DNA of 39,964 nt from Rubrivivax sp. (lineage in GTDB: Bacteria > Pseudomonadota > Gammaproteobacteria > Burkholderiales > Burkholderiaceae_C). Under the pieces are notes generated by a model. The model did not search any database and was not told the DNA's origin. It saw only the letters and a program-made list of their open reading frames with translations. The DNA lies in NCBI GenBank assembly GCA_016788525.1, contig JAEUPD010000125.1:1-39964 (forward strand), read 5' to 3'. Made by a program: the position numbers and the translations under genes. Numbering within the stretch: the first letter of the stretch is position 1; the number at the start of each line of letters is the position of its first letter. This document shows positions 34,008-39,964 of this stretch, piece by piece.

Positions 34008-34349
34008 ATGCGGGTTGCCAAGGCGATCGAGTTGGATGCGCAGACGCAGCGCGAGCTTCACGCGCTGTCGCAGCGCAAGCGCATCGAAGTGCGACTTCAG
34101 CAGCGCGCGCGCATCGTGCTGCTGGCGGCCAAGGGAGTGCAGAACAAGGACATCGCCGTCGAGGTTGGGCTGGACCGGCGCCAAGTCGCGCTGTGGCGCG
34201 AGCGATTCCTGGACGGTGGTATCGACGCGTTGCGCAAGGATGCGCCGCGCTCGGGCCGCCCGGCCAGCGTGATGGCCCAGATGGAGTCGCGCATCGTGCA
34301 GGCCACCTTGCACGACAAGCCAGCCAACGCGGCAACCAGGACTTCATGA
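34008..34349 (+). pseudogene. IS630-family transposase, N-terminal fragment
   Basis: About 108 residues of the helix-turn-helix N-terminus of an IS630-type transposase (SQRKRIEVRLQQRARIVLLAA, NKDIAVEVGLDRRQVALWRERF, and the RSGRP segment). Homology stops at the usual KPANA position near base 34330, just before the DDE catalytic domain, and a stop follows 6 codons later. A strong AGGAGG site precedes ATG 34008. The upstream sequence around 33940-33990 is locally A-rich and may hold the left end of the element. No right end or catalytic part is found, so the copy is dead. Confidence 0.8.
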
Positions 34350-34397
34350 CCCAGCTGGGGCTGGGCGGCAAGTGAGCAGCGACGGGAGCAACTGGCC

Positions 34398-34865
34398 ATG
34401 CGCGAGGCACTGATCATCGGTCGGCCCGCCGTTCGTCTGCGCCTTCAGCCGCGGCCCACGGTACTCGAGTTCGAGGGCCGCGCGCTGGCGACGCTGCCCT
34501 TGGGGCCGCAAGGCATGGCCGAGGACGTGTTGCTGCACGATCCGACCACGGGAGCGGAGCTCGAGCGCGCCATCGACCTGGTGGAGGATGCTCTGACGGG
34601 GCTGCGGCTTGGACCACCCGGCGGGCGCCGGTTCGTCACCTCGGACGGCCTGTTGCTGGCGTTGCCTGGCCTCGGTGTCCAAGGCGCAGGTCTCACGCGC
34701 GACGGCGTCGAGATGCTGTTTCAGCGGCTCGCCTCGCGGACGTCTGGAGCGCCCGTGGCAGTGGCTGAACTGCCGCACGGGCGCGAGATCTCGGCGGCAC
34801 TGCTGATTTTGCGCGAGTGCATGCACCACCTTGATGTAGATCGCGTCGACGTACTTCAAGGGTGA
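34398..34865 (+). CDS. Hypothetical protein in the island edge
   Basis: A 155-residue protein that I do not recognise. It is soluble, acidic, and mixed alpha/beta: an N-terminal basic strand region (RLRLQPRPTVLEFEGRALA), a central DVLLHDPTTGAELERAIDLV, and a C-terminal ELPHGREISAALLILREC. It has no signal peptide, membrane helix or obvious catalytic motif. It begins 22 bases after an orphan frame ending NQDFMTQLGLGGK (stop at 34373-34375), which looks like the tail of another gene cut off by the transposase fragment. It may be the second gene of a disrupted operon. Confidence 0.55.
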   Translation: MREALIIGRPAVRLRLQPRPTVLEFEGRALATLPLGPQGMAEDVLLHDPTTGAELERAIDLVEDALTGLRLGPPGGRRFVTSDGLLLALPGLGVQGAGLTRDGVEMLFQRLASRTSGAPVAVAELPHGREISAALLILRECMHHLDVDRVDVLQG

Positions 34866-34896
34866 CCGATGCCCGGCGCGGGCCCCAGCGCCAACG

Positions 34897-35706
34897 TCAC
34901 CGTCCTTCGTAGCGGGGCTCGCGTTTCTCGATGAAGGCACGCGGACCCTCGCGCGCATCAGCGCTCGCGAGCACCTCTCGCTTCGCGGCGTCTTCGAGCG
35001 CATAGGCCTGCGCCAGCGGCACTCCGCTGGCCGCGATGGCCGTGCGCTTGGCGGCGCGCACCGCGAGCGGGCCGTTGCGGGCAATGCGCTGCGCGAGCGC
35101 CATCGCCCTGGGCAGGACCTCCGCTCGTGGAACCAATTCGTTGACCAGGCCCACCCGCCAGGCTTCCGCGGCACCAATCGGCTCGCCGGTCAGCAGCAGG
35201 CGCATGGCCACTGCATGCGGAATCTGCCGCGGCAGCCGGGCCATCGACCCCGCAAAGGGCAGCAGCGCGCGCTGGACTTCGGGCAGCCCGAACTGAGCGT
35301 GCTCGGCGGCGACGCGGATGTCAGTGCCCAGCATCAACTCGAAGCCGGCGGCCATGCAGCTGCCGTTGATGGCGGCGATCACCGGCTTGTCGAGCGCAAA
35401 GTCGCGCAGGCCCGATGCGGCCAGTACCCGGGGGTCGTCGAGCAGGCGCCGATCCCAGTCGTCCTCGGGAGGGCGGTCGCCCGTCATCAGCGGGAGCGTG
35501 CGTGCCAGGTCGCCGCCGGCGCAGAATGCCTGTTCACCGGCGCCGGTGATCACGGCGACGCGCAGCTCGGGGTCTGTCGAGAAGCTGACCACGGCATCGG
35601 CCAGGCGGCAAAGCATCTCCGGGGTCAGCGCATTGTGTTTGCGCGGCGCGTTGATCGTCAGCTGCAGGACATGCCCGACGGTGTCCACTTCGATCGGTGT
35701 GTTCAT
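34897..35706 (-). CDS. Enoyl-CoA hydratase/isomerase family protein
   Basis: A 269-residue crotonase-fold enzyme. The oxyanion loops FCAGGDLART and MAAGFELMLGTDIRVA are present. Both glutamates used by hydratases are kept: Glu123 in GFELML and Glu143 in FGLPEVQ. It should hydrate an enoyl-CoA or perform a related crotonase reaction. Its ATG overlaps the stop of the acyl-CoA synthetase gene by 4 bases, so it is the last gene of a coupled LysR/ligase/hydratase operon and probably acts on the CoA ester the ligase makes. The substrate is unknown. Confidence 0.92.
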   Translation of the reverse strand: MNTPIEVDTVGHVLQLTINAPRKHNALTPEMLCRLADAVVSFSTDPELRVAVITGAGEQAFCAGGDLARTLPLMTGDRPPEDDWDRRLLDDPRVLAASGLRDFALDKPVIAAINGSCMAAGFELMLGTDIRVAAEHAQFGLPEVQRALLPFAGSMARLPRQIPHAVAMRLLLTGEPIGAAEAWRVGLVNELVPRAEVLPRAMALAQRIARNGPLAVRAAKRTAIAASGVPLAQAYALEDAAKREVLASADAREGPRAFIEKREPRYEGR

Positions 35707-37544
35707 GGTGCGATGCGCTGCGAGATCGAGTAGGTCAAGGCAAACGGCTTCATCAATTCGCGGATGGCCGCCTCGGCATCGGCATCGGTCGTGGTGTAGC
35801 GCAAGGCCAGGCCGGCAGCGGTGTCCTCGATGTCGACCTCGACGCGCGCTGTCAGGCCTCGATGCGACAGCAGCGCCGTCATTGCATGACGCATGGCCAG
35901 CGCACGCAGCGCCGGCTTGTAGACCTTGCCGATCGCGGTCAACGGTATCGACGCGACGATGTGGATGCGCTTCGGCACGGCGGGCCGCTCGGCGATCAGC
36001 GGCGCCGCGAAGTCGAGCAGCGCCTGCGGCGTGACCTGTGCGCCGGGCTTGAGCGAAACAAAGGCCACCGGCAGTTCACCCGCGTAGGCATCGGGCTCGC
36101 CGACGGCCGCGGCCATCAACACGCCCGGATGCCGCAGCAGCACCGATTCGATCGACCCCGGATCGATGTTGTGCGCGCCGCGGATGATGACGTCCTTGGC
36201 GCGCCCCGTGACGAAGACGCGGCCTTCGGCATCGACATGGCCGATGTCGCCGCTGATCAGCCAGCCGTCTTCGAAGGTGCCCGCGTCGCGTGTGGGATCG
36301 GTATAACCCGCGCTGACGTTCGGGCCGCGCACGCGCAGGATGCCGCTGTCGCCGGCGGCGGCCGGCTGGCCGTCCAGACCGACGACCGCGACCTCGGTGT
36401 ACGGCAGGGCCAGGCCGCAAGAGCCGGGCGTTCGTTGTCCGGCCAGCGGCTCGATGCTGATGACGCCCGCACTTTCGGTCATGCCGAGGATGTTGCGCAC
36501 GGGAATGCCGTGCCGCGACTCGAACGCCGCGGCCAGTTCGTCGGGCAGCGGCGAGCCGCCGGTGAGCAGCGCGCGGACGCTGCGGAGTTGGCTGCGGTCC
36601 AGGTCGAGCGAGAGCAGGCTTGCGATCACCGTCGGCACCGCCGCCAGCAGCGTGACGCCCAGTCGTTCCACGAATGCACCGAAGTGCGCCATGAAGGCCG
36701 CATTGCGCAGGCCGATGCGCGTCGGCAGCACGACCTCGCCGCCGGCCAGCAGCGTCGACAGGCCGAAGACGAATGAGCCGGCCACATGAAAGAGCGGGAA
36801 GCCGTTGAGGATGATGTCCGTGGGGCGCGTGCCGAACATGCAGGCGGCGCCCCAAGCCGCGTGCAGTTGATTTCGGTGCGTGTGCTGCGCGAGCTTGGGC
36901 GCACCGGTTGTCCCGCCGGTGTGAAACAGCGCCGCCGGGCTCTGCAGCGGCTCATCGAAACCCAGGCGCAAGCCCTCCTGAACCGCCAGCTCCTGCATGA
37001 AGTCGCGCTGTCCGGGCCGAAGGTCCAGTTCCGGCCCCGCACGCACATGCAGCACCTCGCGCAAGCCCGGGCATTCACGGCGCAGCAGCGCGGCCTTGTC
37101 GTCGATGTCGAGATCCGGCGCCGGCCCGAGCGCGACGAGGATGTTCGCGCCGCTGGCGTGGATCAACTCGACGATGTGCTCGGCATTCAACTGGAAGTTG
37201 ATCGGGCAGGCCACCCCGGCCGTCTCGGAACCCCACAGTGCGAGATGGGTCTCCGGCAGCGGCGGCATCAGCAGTGCGACGCGGGGCGGTAGGTCACCGG
37301 CAAGGTGGTGGAAGAGATTGGCGGCGCGTCGGATGTCAGCCACCAGCTTGGCGTAGGACCATCGACGGACATCGGCCGCAAGCCGCGGCTCGTCGATTGC
37401 CGTCAGCGCAATTCGCTCGCCATGGCGTTGCGCAACATCCTCGAGGGCCGAAAGGATGCGGCGGTGCGGCATGAAGGTTTCGTACCGACGTTCGTTGATA
37501 CGGTGGACATCGGCGAGGGTGGCGATGCGAGTGTCTTGTGTCAT
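35703..37544 (-). CDS. Acyl-CoA synthetase (AMP-binding)
   Basis: A 613-residue ANL ligase. Motifs: P-loop FHTGGTTGAPKLAQHTH, substrate-pocket region NGFPLFHVAGSF, LGMTESAGV, SGDIGHVDAEGRVFVTGR with KDVIIRGAHNI, and the C-terminal catalytic Lys in IPLTAIGKVYKPAL. About 60 extra C-terminal residues form an alpha/beta extension. It activates an acid to its CoA thioester for the hydratase encoded next. The start overlaps the LysR stop (ATGA) and the end overlaps the hydratase start. The acid cannot be named. Confidence 0.92.
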   Translation of the reverse strand: MTQDTRIATLADVHRINERRYETFMPHRRILSALEDVAQRHGERIALTAIDEPRLAADVRRWSYAKLVADIRRAANLFHHLAGDLPPRVALLMPPLPETHLALWGSETAGVACPINFQLNAEHIVELIHASGANILVALGPAPDLDIDDKAALLRRECPGLREVLHVRAGPELDLRPGQRDFMQELAVQEGLRLGFDEPLQSPAALFHTGGTTGAPKLAQHTHRNQLHAAWGAACMFGTRPTDIILNGFPLFHVAGSFVFGLSTLLAGGEVVLPTRIGLRNAAFMAHFGAFVERLGVTLLAAVPTVIASLLSLDLDRSQLRSVRALLTGGSPLPDELAAAFESRHGIPVRNILGMTESAGVISIEPLAGQRTPGSCGLALPYTEVAVVGLDGQPAAAGDSGILRVRGPNVSAGYTDPTRDAGTFEDGWLISGDIGHVDAEGRVFVTGRAKDVIIRGAHNIDPGSIESVLLRHPGVLMAAAVGEPDAYAGELPVAFVSLKPGAQVTPQALLDFAAPLIAERPAVPKRIHIVASIPLTAIGKVYKPALRALAMRHAMTALLSHRGLTARVEVDIEDTAAGLALRYTTTDADAEAAIRELMKPFALTYSISQRIAP

Positions 37545-38473
37545 TCCCGCTCCATTCTGCGCGAAGGCGCTTCCTCACCGAACAACTCGAAGACCACGCT
37601 TCGCAGCCATCGGTTGGCGGGCGCGCGGTGGTACTTGGCGTGCCAGAAGGCGTTGATCGCGACCTCCGGCAATTTGGCCGGATGAGCCACCTTGACCAGG
37701 CCGAAGGGTTCCAGCAGCCGATCGGCCAGCGTCTCCGGCACTGTCGTGATCAGCTCCGATCGCTGCAGGATGTGGCCGACGCTCACGTAGTGCGGCACCG
37801 TCAACTGCACCTTGCGTTCGATGCCGCTGCGCCGGAGCAACTCGTCCACCTTGCCGTGGCCCGTGCCGGCCGACACCACCACCAGATGCTCCGCGCCTGC
37901 GTACTCGGCCAGCGTGATGCGTTTCTTGTCGAGGCGGTGCCCGCGTCGCATCAGGCAGACGTAGCGCTGCTTGAACAAGCGGCGTTGGAAGAACCCGGCC
38001 TTCAGCTGGGGCAATAGGCCGATCGCCAGATCAACCTTGCCCGACTCCAGTTCGTCGCGCAAATTGATCGCCGCGTCGCGCACCGTGCTGAGGGCAATGC
38101 CCGGTGCCTCGCGATTCACGCGCGCGATCAGCTCGGGCAGGAAGACGATCTCGCCGATGTCAGTCATACCGACGGTGAAGGAACGGCGTTCCGTCGGAGG
38201 ATCGAAACTGGTGCGCTGGTTGACGCCACTGTGGATCATGGCCAGGGCATAGCTCACGGATTCGGCGAGCTGGTCTGCGTACGGCGTCGGGTCCATGCCC
38301 GTGGGCGTGCGCAGGAACAGCTCGTCGCCGAGGAGCTTGCGAAGCTTGGCCAGCGAGTTGCTCACCGCGGGCTGCGAGACGCCCAGGTTGTCGGCGACCT
38401 TCGACACGCGCCGCTCGACCAGCAAGTGGTTGAAGACCACGAGCAGGTTGAGGTCGATTTCATGCAACTCCAC
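37541..38473 (-). CDS. LysR-family transcriptional regulator
   Basis: A 310-residue regulator. The winged helix-turn-helix is at about residues 5-65 (LNLLVVFNHLLVERRVSKVADNL, VSQPAVSNSLAKLRKLLGDELF); a PBP2-type effector domain follows (FTVGMTDIGEIVFLPELI). It resembles the NahR/DntR/NodD-like branch, which often senses aromatic or acyl compounds. Unusually, it is the first gene of the operon it presumably controls, on the same strand and overlapping the ligase gene by 4 bases, rather than divergent from it. Confidence 0.93.
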   Translation of the reverse strand: MELHEIDLNLLVVFNHLLVERRVSKVADNLGVSQPAVSNSLAKLRKLLGDELFLRTPTGMDPTPYADQLAESVSYALAMIHSGVNQRTSFDPPTERRSFTVGMTDIGEIVFLPELIARVNREAPGIALSTVRDAAINLRDELESGKVDLAIGLLPQLKAGFFQRRLFKQRYVCLMRRGHRLDKKRITLAEYAGAEHLVVVSAGTGHGKVDELLRRSGIERKVQLTVPHYVSVGHILQRSELITTVPETLADRLLEPFGLVKVAHPAKLPEVAINAFWHAKYHRAPANRWLRSVVFELFGEEAPSRRMERE

Positions 38474-38529
38474 GGTGCCGTCTCCTGAATCGATCCGTCA
38501 TCGCGCTCAGTGTCGCCGCGATCCACAGG

Positions 38530-38550
38530 CTCACACCGGACTCACACCGG
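38530..38550. repeat. Tandem CTCACACCGG pair
   Basis: CTCACACCGG occurs at 38530-38539 and 38541-38550, an 11-base period, between the amidase remnant and the LysR start. It spans the amidase stop codon. An 11-base period is near one helical turn and could be a regulator site about 60 bases upstream of LysR; equally it may be chance. Confidence 0.35.
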
Positions 38551-39549
38551 GCTCATGGCCGGCACGCAGCTGCCGCCTGCGGCCGGCGGGTGCGTGACGA
38601 TAGCTCGCAACTCGGGCCGGGGCTGCCGCAACGCCCGCGCATCGGGCCGCGGCCGGCAAAGCGTGGCGTCCCCTGCAAAGGCCTGCTCGAGCACCTGCGC
38701 CACACCGAGCAACGCAGCGTCGCCGTGGAGCCGGCCGATCAGCTGCAGGCCGAACGGCATGCCGGCTTCGTCCACGCCGCTGGGAAGGGCCAGCGCCGGG
38801 TTCGTGGCCAATGTGGCCACATAGGTCAGGCCCAGCCACTGGTAGTAGTTGAGCATGACCCGGCCATCGACCTGCTGGGCAAACAGCTCGGTCCACGGGA
38901 ACGGCGACACCGGGCTCACCGGCGAGAACAGCACATCGAAATTGTCGAACGCCTGCGCGAACTCGCGCGTCAGGCGGGTCTGCTCCAGGTGCGCCCAGGC
39001 GCGGTCGGCCAGGGTGATGCTGGCGGCCAGTTCCACATTGGCGCGCATGTTCGGTCCCAGCGGCTCCGACGCCGTGCGGTAGGTCTTGGCAAAGGCGGCG
39101 GCAAAGGCCTCGGCGCGAAGCACATCGAATGCGCGGTCGGCATCGCCCAGCCTTGGTACCCAGGGCTCACGGCGTGCGACCCACGGGCGCACGCGGTTCA
39201 CGCGATCGCGGGTATGCGCAGCGAGACCCTCCCGCGTCGGAGCCGGTGCACAGCGGCAGCCTGTCGCAGGCCAGCGCCGCGGCCGAACCACCCGACGAGC
39301 CGCCAGCATTCAGCAACGGGTTGAACGGGTTGCCCGTGGCGCCCCAGACTGGATTGCGGGTGTTGGCGCCGGCGCCCATGTCGGGCACGTTGGTCTTGAC
39401 CGCGACAATGGCGCCGGCCCGCTTCAGCCGCGCGACCAGCTCGATGTCCTGCGTCGGCACGAAGCCCCGCAGGCCGACGTTACCGTAGGTGGTGAGCAGC
39501 CCCACCGTGCCCTGCAGGTCCTTCACGCCCAGCGGCAGGCCGTGCCAGG
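38542..39549 (-). pseudogene. Amidase-signature protein, internally deleted and frameshifted
   Basis: Remnant of an amidase (Asn/Gln amidase-signature family). One frame (39549 to about 39227) carries HGLPLGVKDLQGT with the catalytic Lys, then LNAGGSSGGSAAAL with the Ser cluster and TGSDAGGS. Homology in that frame ends there and it stops at 39167. The rest continues in another frame from about 39195 down to 38542 (LGDADRAFDVLRAEAFAAAF ... SPVSPVSPFPWTELF ... GLQLIGRLHGDAALL). Roughly 100 residues normally found between the parts are missing, and the N-terminal 70 residues are also absent. The gene cannot encode a working amidase. Confidence 0.85.
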
Positions 39550-39552
39550 CCG

Positions 39553-39824
39553 CGCAGGCTCGACAGCACCAGCTGGACCAGCGCCCGCGAATCGGCAGAG
39601 GCGGCCAGCTCCGGCAGCACCTGCACGAAGCGTTGGTGCAGCGCCCAGCGGAGCTCAGCCCGATGTCGCGCGATGTGCGTACGAAGCTCGGGTTCGTCGA
39701 CGCTGCCGAAGTACAGCGCCCAGGCGGCCAGATAGCGGGGTGGTCGGTAGGCCCGCTGCCACAAGGCACTCACCAGCCCCTGGCAACGGCGGGCCAGCGG
39801 CCCCGCGGCGTCGGGCCAGGACAC
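39553..39824 (-). pseudogene. Possible TetR-family regulator C-terminal remnant fused to the amidase
   Basis: The frame reads RPPRYLAAWALYFGSVDEPELR, then HIARHRAELRWALHQRF and ALVQLVLSSLRGLA, which looks like the ligand-binding C-terminal domain of a BetI/TetR-type regulator. It stops resembling that family at about 39555, precisely where amidase homology begins in the next frame. No helix-turn-helix is seen upstream to the window end. A deletion joining two genes is the simplest reading. The family call rests on pattern only. Confidence 0.4.
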
Positions 39825-39964
39825 GCTCTCAGGCCCGCCGGCCCGCAGCGTTACGGGCGTAATGTGAAAACCGGGTTGGCGCGTGGGGTGAGGCTGCGTT
39901 CACATCACGGGCGGTGATGCGACGTATGTCTGCAGACCTCTTGGCTGATGAGGGGTCTGTGCCG
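39825..39964. other. Window end, no supported gene
   Basis: About 140 bases with stops in the frame of the TetR-like remnant (a TGA near 39900 on the minus strand) and no convincing start or domain. Any 5' part of the regulator would have to be frameshifted or lie outside the window. Confidence 0.4.

Overview
The window is high-GC DNA (roughly 70 % by eye) from a betaproteobacterium. Gene content and order (cysS, 3-methyladenine glycosylase, accA, tilS, lysC, tRNA-Ser, then murB, rsgA, dadA-like genes) fit Burkholderiales, probably the Rubrivivax/Leptothrix/Methylibium branch. That placement rests on recalled gene order and protein style; no search was run.

Left part (1-17281) is mostly chromosomal core. 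It holds the end of cysS, a DNA glycosylase, accA, tilS and lysC in one direction, followed by tRNA-Ser(GCU) and its terminator. A 5'-truncated cupin remnant faces a WYL regulator. A retropepsin-like protease is translationally coupled to yajQ, divergent from murB. Next come a six-helix membrane protein, a transglutaminase-like/TPR lipoprotein, a small conserved-looking ORF, a 2OG-Fe dioxygenase, a PLP ammonia-lyase, an S10 carboxypeptidase overlapping a 6-phosphofructokinase gene, and an RluA-type pseudouridine synthase.

Middle part (17282-33737). A 567-base gap contains a 22-codon ORF with a perfect Shine-Dalgarno, then rsgA. A secreted glycerophosphodiesterase diverges from a membrane Ser/Thr kinase whose stop overlaps the start of an acyl-CoA ligase; an FAD oxidoreductase follows. 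A Tat-type lipoprotein has a long Pro/Thr/Ala linker and a parallel beta-helix domain. An SDR without the canonical Tyr/Lys diverges from a 3-hydroxyacyl-CoA dehydrogenase homologue that has lost its catalytic His and other active-site residues. A subtilase with a P-domain and a DadA-like amino-acid dehydrogenase converge.

Right part (33738-39964) looks like the edge of an acquired region. A 47-nt 3' fragment of tRNA-Asn(GTT), with no 5' half, marks a likely integration site. To its right lie a truncated IS630-type transposase, an unrecognised ORF, a tightly overlapping LysR / acyl-CoA synthetase / enoyl-CoA hydratase operon, and a doubly damaged amidase fused to what looks like a TetR C-terminal remnant.

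The most interesting points are the apparent pseudoenzyme at 28760-30112 with its divergent atypical SDR, and the tRNA-fragment island border with gene wreckage beside it. No CRISPR array, rRNA or replication origin was seen.
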